A stretch of 64,000 nucleotides of DNA from Granulibacter bethesdensis (GCF_001889525.1 NZ_CP018192.1:558001-622000); one strand, 5' to 3'. Counted from the first letter of the stretch, positions 16,169-26,350 are shown. Numbers and translations: made by a program. The notes: generated from the sequence alone by a model not told the origin.

Positions 16169-18805
16169 ATGCAGGCTACTGACCAGACTGCTGAAGGGCG
16201 AAGGCTGTCCGCACCACAGCCTTGGCGGCGTTGGGGGCCTTATCTCAGTGACAGGCAATGGGGCACGGTGCGGGAGGATTACAGCGCGCATGGAGATGCC
16301 TGGGATTATTTCCCGTTCGACCATGCCGGTGCGCGGGCCTATCGCTGGGGCGAGGATGGGCTGGCAGGGTTTGGCGATGATCGGTTGTACTGGTGCCTCG
16401 GGCTTGGATTGTGGAACGGGCGTGATCCGTTTTTGAAAGAACGCCTGTTTGGCCTGAATAATGCTGAGGGCAATCACGGCGAGGATGTAAAGGAAATCTA
16501 TTTCCACACCGACGGCCTGCCAAGCCATGCCTTCATGCGGATGGAATACAAATACCCACATGCGGCTTTCCCATATGAGGCGTTGCGTCGGGTCAACGCG
16601 GCACGCGGCCTGAATGATACCGAGTATGAGATTGAAGATACCGGCATCTTTGCAGAGAGCCGCTACTTTGACATTGACGTTGTGTATGCCAAAGGAGATG
16701 CGGACGATATTCTTTGCCGGATCACTGTGCTCAATCGTGGCCCGGAAGCAGAGGATATCCATCTCCTGCCAATGCTGTGGGCACGCAACATATGGAGCTG
16801 GAAACCGGATGCGGAGAAGCCATTCCTGACGGTCATCGGCCCCCGCAGCGTTTCCGCCGAACATCCTTACATGCCGACCATGCGCTGGGATGTGGATGCC
16901 GAAGATGCAGCGCTGTTGTTCTGTGAGAATGAGACAGACCCTGCTTTATTCGGACAACCCACCCGTCCCTACTGCAAGAATGCCATTAATCAAGCCGTGG
17001 TCGCCGGGAATGCGTCAGCCGTTAATCCCGCACAAACCGGCACGCGCTGTGCCGCCTGGGTGAAGCGCCGTCTGGCTCCCGGTGAGCAATGCTCGATCCG
17101 TCTGCGTTTTTCAGTTCATACGCAGGTGGTTGATCCTTTTGCCGATCATGATGCGGTCATGTCACGCCGTCAGGATGAGTGTGATAAATTTTATGCAGCT
17201 GTACAAAAGAATATTTCTGATCCAAGCCTGAAACGCATCCAACGTCAGGCATTCGCCGGAATGCTGTGGACCAAGCAGCTTTATTATTATGATGTCCATG
17301 CCTGGCTGAATGGCGACCCGGGACAGATCAAGCCACCTCCCTCCAGGATGCTGGAAAGGAATGCGGACTGGCAGCATTTCAATGCTTGCGATGTGATCTC
17401 CATGCCGGATAAATGGGAATATCCGTGGTTTGCATCATGGGATCTGGCTTGTCATTGCGTGACCTTCGCGCTGATCGATCCCGATTTTGCCAAGAAGCAG
17501 CTTCTGCTGCTGGTACAGGACTGGTTCAGCCATCCCAATGCCATGATGCCGGCGTATGAGTGGGAGTTCAGCGATGCCAATCCGCCTTTGCATGCCTGGG
17601 CCACATGGCGGGTGTACCGGATGGAGCAGGAACGTTGCGGGTGCGGAGACCGCCAGTTTCTGGAGCGTATGTTTCTGCGCCTGACGATGAATTTCACCTG
17701 GTGGGTCAATCACAAGGATGCGGACGGACGCAATATCTTTCAGGGTGGCTTTCTGGGGCTGGACAATATCGGTATTTTCGACCGCTCCAAACCGTTGCCG
17801 ACCGGCGGACATATGAGCCAGTCCGACGGGACGGCGTGGATGGCCTCCTATGCGCTGAACCTGATGCGGATCGCCATGGAGCTGGCGGTTGAAGATCCGG
17901 TTTATGAAGATCTGGCGGGGAAATATTTCGAACATTTCTTGTTGATCGCCCGGGCTGCCTCACAGGAAAATGGTTTGTGGGATGAGCAGGACCAGTTTTT
18001 CTACGACGTTCTGGTGCTGCCCGACGGGCAGCGGATGCCGCTGCGCATCCGCTCCCTGGTCGGGCTGATTCCGCTGCTGGCGGTGGCGACATGGGAATCA
18101 GGAACCGTCGAGCATCTACCGGATTTTCGTGCCAGAACACACTGGCTTCTGCAAAACCGACCTGATCTCGCAAAGCTGGTGTCACGTTGGGAGGAGCCGG
18201 GTGGTGGACGCTCGGCCCTGCTGTCGTTGTTACGCGGGCACCGGATCAAGAAGCTGCTGGCGCGGATGCTGGATGAGGAGGAGTTCCTGTCTCCGCACGG
18301 GATACGTGGTCTGTCACGTTATCACCGTGATCATCCGTATGTTTTCTCCTACCATGATCATAGCGTTTCGTTGCACTATACACCGGGAGAAAGCGATACC
18401 GGCCTGTTCGGAGGTAATTCCAACTGGCGCGGTCCGGTCTGGATGCCGGTCAATGTGCTGCTGATCGAGGCGCTGCGTGAATTCCACCGTTACTATAGCG
18501 ATGATTTCCGGGTGCAGTATCCCCCTGGCAGTGATAGCACAGCATCTTTGAAAGAGCTGGCTGATGAGTTATCGCATCGCCTGATGACGTTGTTCCTTCC
18601 GGGGGAAAACGGTCGAATTCCGGCTTTGGGGGACAGCACCCTGTTGCATGATGATCCCGGGATGAAAGGGAGGATGCTGTTCCATGAATATTTCCATGGC
18701 GATAGCGGACGCGGGTTGGGGGCCTCGCATCAGACGGGATGGACCGGGATGGTGGCCTTGCTGATCGACATGTTCCACCACACGCCTGAAGAAACCGGTG
18801 TATGA
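16169..18805 (+). CDS. GH63-like glucosidase (MGH1-like glycoside hydrolase)
   Basis: An 878-residue protein related to bacterial members of glycoside hydrolase family 63, with an (alpha/alpha)6 barrel expected in the C-terminal half. Recognisable segments are YPWFASWDLACHC, LPTGGHMSQSDGTAWMASYAL, NGLWDEQDQFFYD and NWRGPVWMPVNVLLIEALR, the last near the presumed catalytic region. There is no signal peptide, so it is cytoplasmic. Relatives cleave alpha-glucosides such as trehalose- or glucosylglycerate-type storage compounds; the true substrate is not known here. A CAGGAG ribosome site precedes the ATG. Its stop overlaps the start of the S49 peptidase gene (ATGA). Confidence 0.85.
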   Translation: MQATDQTAEGRRLSAPQPWRRWGPYLSDRQWGTVREDYSAHGDAWDYFPFDHAGARAYRWGEDGLAGFGDDRLYWCLGLGLWNGRDPFLKERLFGLNNAEGNHGEDVKEIYFHTDGLPSHAFMRMEYKYPHAAFPYEALRRVNAARGLNDTEYEIEDTGIFAESRYFDIDVVYAKGDADDILCRITVLNRGPEAEDIHLLPMLWARNIWSWKPDAEKPFLTVIGPRSVSAEHPYMPTMRWDVDAEDAALLFCENETDPALFGQPTRPYCKNAINQAVVAGNASAVNPAQTGTRCAAWVKRRLAPGEQCSIRLRFSVHTQVVDPFADHDAVMSRRQDECDKFYAAVQKNISDPSLKRIQRQAFAGMLWTKQLYYYDVHAWLNGDPGQIKPPPSRMLERNADWQHFNACDVISMPDKWEYPWFASWDLACHCVTFALIDPDFAKKQLLLLVQDWFSHPNAMMPAYEWEFSDANPPLHAWATWRVYRMEQERCGCGDRQFLERMFLRLTMNFTWWVNHKDADGRNIFQGGFLGLDNIGIFDRSKPLPTGGHMSQSDGTAWMASYALNLMRIAMELAVEDPVYEDLAGKYFEHFLLIARAASQENGLWDEQDQFFYDVLVLPDGQRMPLRIRSLVGLIPLLAVATWESGTVEHLPDFRARTHWLLQNRPDLAKLVSRWEEPGGGRSALLSLLRGHRIKKLLARMLDEEEFLSPHGIRGLSRYHRDHPYVFSYHDHSVSLHYTPGESDTGLFGGNSNWRGPVWMPVNVLLIEALREFHRYYSDDFRVQYPPGSDSTASLKELADELSHRLMTLFLPGENGRIPALGDSTLLHDDPGMKGRMLFHEYFHGDSGRGLGASHQTGWTGMVALLIDMFHHTPEETGV

Positions 18806-19617
18806 CAATGTGTTTGAAAATCTTGAGAAAATGCCTGCAATCTTTGCGTGGTAGATCCATTCCGGTGCTGGAGCTGAAAGGTATTCTGTCCCGGCGCGGA
18901 CCACTGTCTTTCGAGACGGTCGAACCCGCTATCCGCAAGGCGGCAGCACTGGCTGAGAAGCGTGGTGCGCTGATCCTCTCTATCGACAGTCCCGGTGGCT
19001 CACCGGTACAGTCCGATCAGATTGCTTCCCTGATCCGACGTGAGGCGGAGGAGAAATCCTTCCGGGTCTATGCCGTCATTCAGGAGGTCGGAGCCTCAGG
19101 CGGCTACTGGCTGGCCTGTGCGGCGGATGAGATCATGGCCGGCCCAATGAGCATTGTCGGCTCGATCGGCGTGGTGGGCGGCGGCTTTGGGCTGAACCGG
19201 CTGATCGAGCGGCTGGGTATCGATCGCCGCCTGTATACGGCGGGGCAGAACAAGCGCCGGGGTGATCCATTTCTGCCGGAAAAGCCTGAGGATGTGGCCT
19301 TCATCGCCGGTTTGATGGAGGATATCCATGCCTCGTTCAAGGATTGGGTCAGGCAGCGTCGGGGCACCCGTCTGACCAGTGATGAGAGCGCCATTTTCGA
19401 TGGCGGTTACATGCTGGGTCGTCAGGCAATGACGCTTGGTCTGATTGATGGCTTGACCGATTTGACAGCTCTGGTGGAGCAACTGGGGGGCGGGAAGGGG
19501 GCACAGCCGAAGCTGTTCCGTCCCCGCCTCCGGCGTGGGCTGCTGTCCCGCCTGCCTTCGCTGACCGCAGGTGCCTTGTTGGATGCGATGGAGGAAAGGC
19601 GGTTGGACTTACGCTGA
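18802..19617 (+). CDS. S49-family serine peptidase (SppA-like)
   Basis: A 271-residue protease of the SppA/SohB clan. The nucleophile is Ser99 in QEVGASGGYWLACAADE and the general base is Lys151 in AGQNKRRGDPF, a Ser-Lys dyad. ILSIDSPGGSPVQS is the usual oxyanion-side segment. Unlike SppA it has only a weakly hydrophobic N-terminus, so a membrane anchor is doubtful. It overlaps the glucosidase gene by 4 bases and converges on regA without a visible terminator. Confidence 0.88.
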   Translation: MTMCLKILRKCLQSLRGRSIPVLELKGILSRRGPLSFETVEPAIRKAAALAEKRGALILSIDSPGGSPVQSDQIASLIRREAEEKSFRVYAVIQEVGASGGYWLACAADEIMAGPMSIVGSIGVVGGGFGLNRLIERLGIDRRLYTAGQNKRRGDPFLPEKPEDVAFIAGLMEDIHASFKDWVRQRRGTRLTSDESAIFDGGYMLGRQAMTLGLIDGLTDLTALVEQLGGGKGAQPKLFRPRLRRGLLSRLPSLTAGALLDAMEERRLDLR

Positions 19618-19626
19618 GCTGTCTGA

Positions 19627-20178
19627 TCAGGTGACGCGCCGCTTTTCCAGCTTCCGCGCCAGTGTGCGGCGATGCATGCCCAGCCGGCGGGCGGTTTCGG
19701 AAATATTGAAGTCCGTCTCTGCCAGCATTTCGTGAATACGCTCCCATTCCAGTGTCTTGATGGAGGTGGGACGGGCACTGACCGGAACGGAGGAATCACC
19801 GCCTTCTTCCCGTTCGAAGGCGGTGATGATGTCATCCGTATTGGCTGGCTTGGGCAGGTAGTGGCAGGCACCCAGCTTGATGGCCTCGACGGCGGTGGCG
19901 ATGCTGGCGAAGCCGGTCAGCACGACGATACGCATCTCGGGGACGCGTTCATGCAGGATCCGGACGCATTCAAGACCGGAGCCACTGCCCAGCTTCAGAT
20001 CGACCACCGCGTAAGAAGGCGTGTTCCCCTCCAGCGCCAGGTCGATTCCGTCCTGAGTTTCTGAATGGAAGACGCGGTAGCCCCGCCGTTCGAAAGAACG
20101 CCGAAGCGTTTTGGCAAAGGTTGCATCGTCCTCAATAATCAGCAGGGTGGGGTCAGGATCGGTCGGTTCAGTGTTCAT
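19627..20178 (-). CDS. regA: RegA/ActR-type response regulator
   Basis: Two-component regulator of 183 residues. The receiver domain has the acidic pocket IIEDD and phospho-acceptor Asp60 (VVDLKLGSG). A short linker with prolines leads to a Fis-type helix-turn-helix at the C-terminus (FNISETARRLGMHRRTLARKLEKR). This is the RegA/PrrA/ActR layout, a global redox regulator of respiration, carbon fixation and nitrogen metabolism in alphaproteobacteria. The start overlaps the regB stop by 4 bases. Confidence 0.92.
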   Translation of the reverse strand: MNTEPTDPDPTLLIIEDDATFAKTLRRSFERRGYRVFHSETQDGIDLALEGNTPSYAVVDLKLGSGSGLECVRILHERVPEMRIVVLTGFASIATAVEAIKLGACHYLPKPANTDDIITAFEREEGGDSSVPVSARPTSIKTLEWERIHEMLAETDFNISETARRLGMHRRTLARKLEKRRVT

Positions 20179-21476
20179 GGTCTGTACTCTCCGTCGGCCT
20201 CATTCTCTATCACCATGGCCGCCAGGGGAAGCTGCACGGTGATGGAGGCTCCTCCGCCTTTCCGATTGGTGGCATGCACGGTGCCACCCAGCTTGCGGAT
20301 GACATTGACCACCAGAAACAGCCCGACACCACTGCCCTGCTTTCCCTTTGTGCTGTGATAAGGCTTGCCGAAATCAGCAAGGATCGTGTCGGTAAAGCCC
20401 GGCCCCTCATCCTGCACGACAATGCTAAGGGTGTTATCCTGTTTTCTGGCGGTGACGCCGATCCAGCCCGGCGACGCTTCCAGGGCGTTATCGAGCAGGT
20501 TGAACAACACCTGTTTCAGCGCGATGTCAGAGACAATGGCGGGATCAGGGTTGATGCTGATACGCACATCCAGCCGGGAAGGGGAACATGCTTCACGCCA
20601 TTCCTCGATCGTGTCTGTCAGAAAGGCTGAGGCTGTAGTGCGTAGCGTGCCCTCGCCGCGCGCATCGCCGGAGGAGACCAGAATATCGGACACGATGGAT
20701 TTGCAGCGGTTTACCTGAGCCTGCATCTCGATAATGTCGTCGGCAAGTTCTGCATCGTCATGCAGGCGGGGCATATGCTGCCAGTCATTCAGAATGACGG
20801 AGAGGGTGGAAAGCGGCGTGCCCAGCTCATGCGCCGCGCCGGAGGCGAGAAGGCCCATGCGGACGATATGGGCTTCTTCGGCATTCTGCTGTCGTAATTC
20901 CGCCAGATAGGCGTCACGCTGCTTCAGGTTTCGTTGAATGCGGGAAACGAAGAAAACCTGCAGGCAGGCTGCCAGAACGAAGCCAATATACATCCCTTGA
21001 CTGCGTAGGTGAAAGGGCAGGACATCTCCGGAGCCGGACAGATGAAACGGAATGGCCCGCATTGTCAGAAAGATGAAGCAGAGGCTGGTCACGGCCACTA
21101 ACGCCCAGGCGAACCATGCATCCAGCAAGACGGTGCCGAGAATGACCTGAAGCAGGTACAGCGAGATAAACGGATTATCGGTGCCGCCACTGAGATAAAG
21201 CTGTACGGTCAGGGCCGAGACATCCAGCAGAAGAGCAAAGAAAATCTCTGTGCTGGTAAAGATTTTCTGAGACCGGTAGCGTATCAGATCGGTGATATTG
21301 AGCAGCAGCAGGCAGATCAGCACTACGCTCATCGCCCGTGCCGGTAAAGTAATACCGAGCAGGCGATGCACAAAGACAATCGTCACAATTTGTCCGATAA
21401 TGGCCAGCCAACGCAGCTGGATCAGCAGCAGGAAGTTGCGTCTGTTGGTGGTATCCGCAAAATGGCCGCTGTTCAC
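20175..21476 (-). CDS. regB: RegB/ActS-type redox sensor histidine kinase
   Basis: A 433-residue membrane kinase with six predicted spans in the first 180 residues. The quinone-sensing motif GGTDNPF (97-103) is intact. The H-box has His216 (ASGAAHELGTPLSTL), and Cys258 in QVNRCKSIV matches the redox-active cysteine of RegB. The ATP-binding domain follows (LLDNALEASPG, DEGPGFTD, GSGVGLFLV). The start is GTG at 21476 with AGGA upstream. It forms an operon with regA. Confidence 0.92.
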   Translation of the reverse strand: MNSGHFADTTNRRNFLLLIQLRWLAIIGQIVTIVFVHRLLGITLPARAMSVVLICLLLLNITDLIRYRSQKIFTSTEIFFALLLDVSALTVQLYLSGGTDNPFISLYLLQVILGTVLLDAWFAWALVAVTSLCFIFLTMRAIPFHLSGSGDVLPFHLRSQGMYIGFVLAACLQVFFVSRIQRNLKQRDAYLAELRQQNAEEAHIVRMGLLASGAAHELGTPLSTLSVILNDWQHMPRLHDDAELADDIIEMQAQVNRCKSIVSDILVSSGDARGEGTLRTTASAFLTDTIEEWREACSPSRLDVRISINPDPAIVSDIALKQVLFNLLDNALEASPGWIGVTARKQDNTLSIVVQDEGPGFTDTILADFGKPYHSTKGKQGSGVGLFLVVNVIRKLGGTVHATNRKGGGASITVQLPLAAMVIENEADGEYRP

Positions 21477-21556
21477 GCGTTGTCCTGTCGGTCTGCAAAG
21501 TGCGCATTATCCCGGCTAAAGCAGGGACAGGGCAATATCACCGTCGGCTGAACATG

Positions 21557-23080
21557 TCAGCGGCTTCCAGCCTCGTGGGCCTGCAGCACGGCATTGGTGA
21601 CGGCATCTATCTCCTCCAGCCTGACTTCGTAACCCCACAAATGCGCCAGCCTCTGAAGCACGAGGGTCGCATCCCCACTCTCCAGCAGGATGCCGTTATG
21701 CACGCGATGTTGCAGGATCAGACGGCGGTCACCGACGAGATCGACATCCACGACTTCCAGTTCCGGCTCCATCCGCACCGTATCGAACTGATCAGCCAGG
21801 GTGCTGCGAATGCTGCGATATCCACGTTCGTTATGGATGGATCGGACCAGCAGGTCGGATCGGCTATCGTCATGCAGTGCAAACAGCTTGAGCTTACGGA
21901 TCAGGCGCGGACTGAGGAATTGTCTGATAAAACTTTCATCCCGATAATTTTCCCATGCCTCTTTCAGGGTTTCCAGACCTGCCTTGTTTCCGGCAATATC
22001 CGGGAACCATGCACGATCTTCTTCATCGGGATTTTCGCATATACGGACAATATCCTCCATCATGGCAAAGCCGAGCGCATAAGGATTGATGCCGGAATAG
22101 CGGCGATCATCGAAATCAGGTTGAAATACGACGCTGGTGTGGGAATGCAGAAATTCCAGAAACGCGCCTTCCTGCAAAAAGCCCTGTTCATGCAGCCGGT
22201 TCATGATGCTGTAATGGGTCCAGGTAGCACAGCCCTCATTCATCAGGCGCGTTTGTTTCTGCGGATAAAAATACTGCGCGACATGACGCACGATCCGCAG
22301 TATCTCCCGCTGCCAGTCTTTCAGCAGCGGTGCTTTCTTCTCAAGAAAATAAAGGATGTTTTCCTCTGGTAGTCCCAGAAGAGATTGTCTTGCCGCCCGC
22401 TCGCTCAATCCTGACGCTGCGCCGGAGCGACTGGGCAGAGTGCGCCAGAGATCGTTGAAGGTACGCTCTGCCTCGGCACGGCGTTCCGCTTCCCTCCTGG
22501 CCTCATCCTGCAGGGTCGGAAGATTGCGTCGTGGATAGCGGCTGACGCCCTGCGTCATAAGGGCATGGGCGGCATCCAGCAGCCGTTCGACCTCTTCCTC
22601 GCCATAGCGTTCTTCGCAGCGGCTGATATAGCTTTTTGCAAAATCCATATAATCGAGAATGCCGCCCGCATCGGTCCATTGCCGGAACAGCGCATTGTTT
22701 TTGAAGAAATGGTTGTGCCCGAACGCGGCATGCGCCATGACCAGCGCCTGCATCGCCATGGAGTTTTCCTCCATGATATAAACAATGCAGGGATCGGAAT
22801 TAATGACGATTTCATAGGCCAGCCCCTGCTGGCCGTTGCGGTATAATGTTTCGTCCCGTGCAAAACGCTTGCCAAAAGACCAGTGCCGATACATCAGCGG
22901 CAGGCCGATGGAGCTGTAGGCATCAAGCATCTGTTCAGAGGTAATCACCTCGATCTGGTTCGGATAGACGTTCAGACCCATTTCATGCAGAGCAATCTTT
23001 TCGATCTTGTCATAGCTGCGCTGAAGCTGATCAAAGCTCCAGTCACGGCCGGAGGCGATGCCGGGTTCGGGAGCGTTCAT
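21557..23080 (-). CDS. SpoVR-family protein
   Basis: A 507-residue soluble protein of the SpoVR/YcgB family. It has the long conserved core (YPNQIEVITSEQMLDAYSSIGLP, YRHWSFGKRFARDE, LAYEIVINSDPCIVYIMEENSM, NEGCATWTHYSIMNRL), including His/Glu residues suggestive of a metal site. In enterobacteria YcgB acts with YeaG and YeaH in a general stress and stationary-phase module. The biochemical function is unknown. The start overlaps the yeaH stop by 4 bases. Confidence 0.93.
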   Translation of the reverse strand: MNAPEPGIASGRDWSFDQLQRSYDKIEKIALHEMGLNVYPNQIEVITSEQMLDAYSSIGLPLMYRHWSFGKRFARDETLYRNGQQGLAYEIVINSDPCIVYIMEENSMAMQALVMAHAAFGHNHFFKNNALFRQWTDAGGILDYMDFAKSYISRCEERYGEEEVERLLDAAHALMTQGVSRYPRRNLPTLQDEARREAERRAEAERTFNDLWRTLPSRSGAASGLSERAARQSLLGLPEENILYFLEKKAPLLKDWQREILRIVRHVAQYFYPQKQTRLMNEGCATWTHYSIMNRLHEQGFLQEGAFLEFLHSHTSVVFQPDFDDRRYSGINPYALGFAMMEDIVRICENPDEEDRAWFPDIAGNKAGLETLKEAWENYRDESFIRQFLSPRLIRKLKLFALHDDSRSDLLVRSIHNERGYRSIRSTLADQFDTVRMEPELEVVDVDLVGDRRLILQHRVHNGILLESGDATLVLQRLAHLWGYEVRLEEIDAVTNAVLQAHEAGSR

Positions 23081-24378
23081 GCCTCCACCTCGCCGATGCT
23101 GTCGCGTGTGGCTTTGTCACGGGTAAAAAGTTGCCTGAACACCGGATAAATCTGCCCGCGATGGCTGACGTGGCGCATGGCCAGCCGCTGTCCTGATTCA
23201 GCCACGGTTTTGTAGGCGCGCCATAACTCAGTGTCCCCCCCGGCTATGTTTTCGGCACCCACCTCAAGATAGGCGAAATACTGGCATTGCGGCAGAATCT
23301 CTCGCGTTAAAAGGGCGCAGGCATGGGCGTTGTCGGAAGGCAAATTGTCGCCATCCGATGCCTGCGCGGCATAAATATTCCAGTCCTCCTTTGCGTATCG
23401 GTCCTTGATGATGGCCAGCATTTTTTCCAGGGCGGTGGAAACGACGGTGCCCCCTGATTCGGTGCTGGTGAAGAAAGTCTCCTCATCTACTTCCTTCGCG
23501 ACATGGGTATGCCGGATGAAGACGATATCGACATGTTTGTAGCGGCGGCTAAGGAAAAGATAGAGCAGCTTGTAGAACCGCTTGGCCAGATCTTTCATAT
23601 GTTCGGTCATGGAGCCTGAGACATCCATCAGGCAGAACATCACGGCGCTGGCAGCCGGGCGTGGCACGCTCTGATAGCGGTTGTAGCGAATATCGATCGG
23701 ATCGATGAACGGGATACGTCGTCCGCGGGAACGCGCCTGTTCTATCTTGTGCCGTAATTCTGCCTGGCGCTCCAGATCGGTACCGTTTTCGAGCAGATTT
23801 TCCAGTTCGCGTTCCTCTGCCTCGGTGTCCTCAAGGCGGGGGCGGCCCAGCGCAATGCGGCGAGAGAGGCTGTTGCGCATGGTGCGGACCAGATTGACAT
23901 TGGTGGCCGATCCGCTGCTCGCATATCCCGCCCGGCGGGGTGTGGCTTCCTCTGCCGAACGCAACTGACGGCGCAGCAGATCAGGCAGTTCCAGATCTTC
24001 CAGAAAAAGATCGAGGAATTCCTCCTGTGACAGGGCAAAGGTGAAGGCGTCCTCTCCCTCCCCATCAGGTGCCCCCTCCCGGCCTTTTCCACGGCCTCCG
24101 CCGCCTTGCCGGCGGATCTGATCACCTTCCACGAACTCCTTGTTGCCGGGCAGCACATGGGTACGGTTTCCGGTGCCGGATGCATGGTGCAGGGTCGGCT
24201 CGCGCAGGGCATCGGTATTGATCCGGATCCCTTCGCCGACACCGGTTTCCCGGATACCCTGACGGGCGGCGGCATCGCGGACCGCCTCCATGATCTGTCG
24301 CCTTGCCTTGCGGATAAAACGCTGACGGTTGGCCAGGCTTTTACCGCGTGGGTTCAGCCTGCGATCAACAATATTCAA
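23077..24378 (-). CDS. YeaH/YhbH family protein (DUF444) with VWA domain
   Basis: A 433-residue protein of the DUF444 family. The N-terminal half is basic (RRLNPRGKSLANRQRFIRKARR) and glycine-rich around 95-105. The C-terminal half is a von Willebrand A domain with a MIDAS-like CLMDVSGSMTEHMKD, followed by IRHTHVAKEVDEETFF and SGGTVVSTALEKM. It is the middle gene of the prkA-yeaH-spoVR operon and in other bacteria is a partner of the kinase. Confidence 0.93.
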   Translation of the reverse strand: MNIVDRRLNPRGKSLANRQRFIRKARRQIMEAVRDAAARQGIRETGVGEGIRINTDALREPTLHHASGTGNRTHVLPGNKEFVEGDQIRRQGGGGRGKGREGAPDGEGEDAFTFALSQEEFLDLFLEDLELPDLLRRQLRSAEEATPRRAGYASSGSATNVNLVRTMRNSLSRRIALGRPRLEDTEAEERELENLLENGTDLERQAELRHKIEQARSRGRRIPFIDPIDIRYNRYQSVPRPAASAVMFCLMDVSGSMTEHMKDLAKRFYKLLYLFLSRRYKHVDIVFIRHTHVAKEVDEETFFTSTESGGTVVSTALEKMLAIIKDRYAKEDWNIYAAQASDGDNLPSDNAHACALLTREILPQCQYFAYLEVGAENIAGGDTELWRAYKTVAESGQRLAMRHVSHRGQIYPVFRQLFTRDKATRDSIGEVEA

Positions 24379-24403
24379 ATCCTGCCTCCGATCGGCGGGC
24401 GTC

Positions 24404-26350
24404 TCAGCCCGCCTGCTTCGTGCGCATATACCATTCCACCAGGCGCCGGACCTGCCGCTCTGTATAGCCGCGGCTCATCATGCGCTGGACGAACTCTGTA
24501 TGTTTCTTTTCTGTCTCTGCTTCTTTTTTGGAGCCAAAAGAGATCACGGGCAGAAGATCTTCCACCTGACTGAACATCCGCCGTTCAATGACCTCCCGGA
24601 TTTTTTCATAGCTGGTCCAAGACGGATTGCGGCCTCCATGATTGGCACGGGCACGCAGGGAAAACTTGACGACTTCGTTGCGGAAATCCTTGGGATTGGC
24701 GATCCCGGCAGGTTTCTCGATTTTAGTCAGTTCCTGATTAAGCAGTTCACGATCCATCATCTGGCCGGTATCAGGGTCTTTGAAATCCTGATGTTCGATC
24801 CAGGCATCGGCGTAATCGACATACCGGTCGAACAGGTTCTGACCGTAATCGTTGTAGCTTTCCAGATAGGCTTTCTGCACCTCATGACCGATGAATTCGG
24901 CATAGCGTGGGGCCAGTTCGGCCTTAATGAATTCCAGATAGCGTTTTTCAGTGTCCTGGGCCAGTTGCTCACGCCGGATCGACTGTTCCAGCACATACAT
25001 CAGATGCACAGGATCGGCCGCGACCTCCTGCGTATCATGGTTGAAAGTAGCGGACAGCACCTTGAAGGCGAAGCGGGTGGAAATCCCATCCATACCCTCA
25101 TCCAGCCCGGCAGCATCGCGATATTCCTGCACCGATTTGGCATGGGGGTCCGTTTCTTTCAGACTCTCTCCGTCATAGACACGTAGTTTTGAAAACAGGC
25201 TGCCGGAAGCGGGCGGCGTCAGACGTGACAGCACCGCGCAGCGTGCCAGCATTTCCAGCGTGCCGGGTGCACAGGGGGAACTGGCCAGATCACTGTTTCG
25301 GATAAGCTTGTCGTAAATTTTTTCCTCTTCTGTGACGCGCAGGCAGTAGGGAACCTTGATCACGCAGATCCGGTCGATAAAAGCTTCATTATTCTTGTTG
25401 TTACGAAAGCTCTGCCATTCGCTTTCATTGGAATGGGCCAGGATCACACCCTGAAACGGGATGGCGCCGATATTTTCCGTGCCGACGTAATTGCCCTCCT
25501 GTGTGGCGGTCAACAGCGGATGGAGCATCTTGATCGGCGCCTTGAACATCTCGACGAATTCCAGCATCCCTTGCGTGGCGCGGTTCAGGCCGCCGGAGAA
25601 GCTGTAGGCATCGGGATCGTTCTGACTGAAATGCTCCAGCATGCGAATGTCGACCTTGCCGACCATGCTGGAAATATCCTGATTATTTTCATCCCCGGGC
25701 TCGGTTTTCGCAACACCGATCTGGCGCAGGCGGGATGGGTAGAGCTTGGCAACCCGGAACCGGTCGATATTGCCGTCAAACTCGTCCAGCCGCTTCAGCG
25801 CCCACGGGCTGAGCAGCCCGGTCAGACGGCGGCGAGGGATAGCGAACTTGTCTTCCAGCAGCGGTCCCATCGCCTCCGGATCAAACAGACCCAGGGGGCT
25901 TTCGAAAACGGGACTGATCGCCGTTCCAGCCTTGAGCACATAGATCGGCTCCTGCTCCATCAGGGCTTTCAGTCTCTCGGCGAGCGATGATTTGCCGCCG
26001 CCTACCGGACCGAGCAGGTAGAGTATCTGTTTCCGTTCTTCCAGACCCTGAGCGGCATAGCGGAAGAAGTTGACGATCCGCTCGATCGTTTCCTCCATGC
26101 CGTAGAATTCGGCAAAGCTGGGATAGACCTTGATGGTGCGGTTCATGAAGACGCGTCCCAACCGCGCATCCCGGGACGTATCGATCACTTCCGGCTCGCC
26201 AATCGCCTTTACCATGCGTTCGGCGGCGGTGGCGTAGGTATCCGGTTGATCCCGGCAGAGCGACAGATATTCGCTCAGCGACATGTCGACTTCTCGACGG
26301 GTTTCGTAAGTGTTCCTGGATTTGGAAAACAGATCGTCCAGCAAGCTCAT
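24404..26350 (-). CDS. prkA: PrkA-family serine protein kinase (YeaG)
   Basis: 648 residues, the usual family length. It has an AAA-type P-loop GPVGGGKSSLAERL (about 114-127) and the typical VGKVDIRMLEHFSQNDPDAYSFSGGLNRATQG, Walker B-like and sensor segments, then the PrkA C-terminal domain. The frame stays open to 26635, but the ATG at 26350 matches the family N-terminus (MSLLDDLFSK). Together with the DUF444 and SpoVR genes downstream it forms the widespread starvation/stress module. Confidence 0.95.
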   Translation of the reverse strand: MSLLDDLFSKSRNTYETRREVDMSLSEYLSLCRDQPDTYATAAERMVKAIGEPEVIDTSRDARLGRVFMNRTIKVYPSFAEFYGMEETIERIVNFFRYAAQGLEERKQILYLLGPVGGGKSSLAERLKALMEQEPIYVLKAGTAISPVFESPLGLFDPEAMGPLLEDKFAIPRRRLTGLLSPWALKRLDEFDGNIDRFRVAKLYPSRLRQIGVAKTEPGDENNQDISSMVGKVDIRMLEHFSQNDPDAYSFSGGLNRATQGMLEFVEMFKAPIKMLHPLLTATQEGNYVGTENIGAIPFQGVILAHSNESEWQSFRNNKNNEAFIDRICVIKVPYCLRVTEEEKIYDKLIRNSDLASSPCAPGTLEMLARCAVLSRLTPPASGSLFSKLRVYDGESLKETDPHAKSVQEYRDAAGLDEGMDGISTRFAFKVLSATFNHDTQEVAADPVHLMYVLEQSIRREQLAQDTEKRYLEFIKAELAPRYAEFIGHEVQKAYLESYNDYGQNLFDRYVDYADAWIEHQDFKDPDTGQMMDRELLNQELTKIEKPAGIANPKDFRNEVVKFSLRARANHGGRNPSWTSYEKIREVIERRMFSQVEDLLPVISFGSKKEAETEKKHTEFVQRMMSRGYTERQVRRLVEWYMRTKQAG

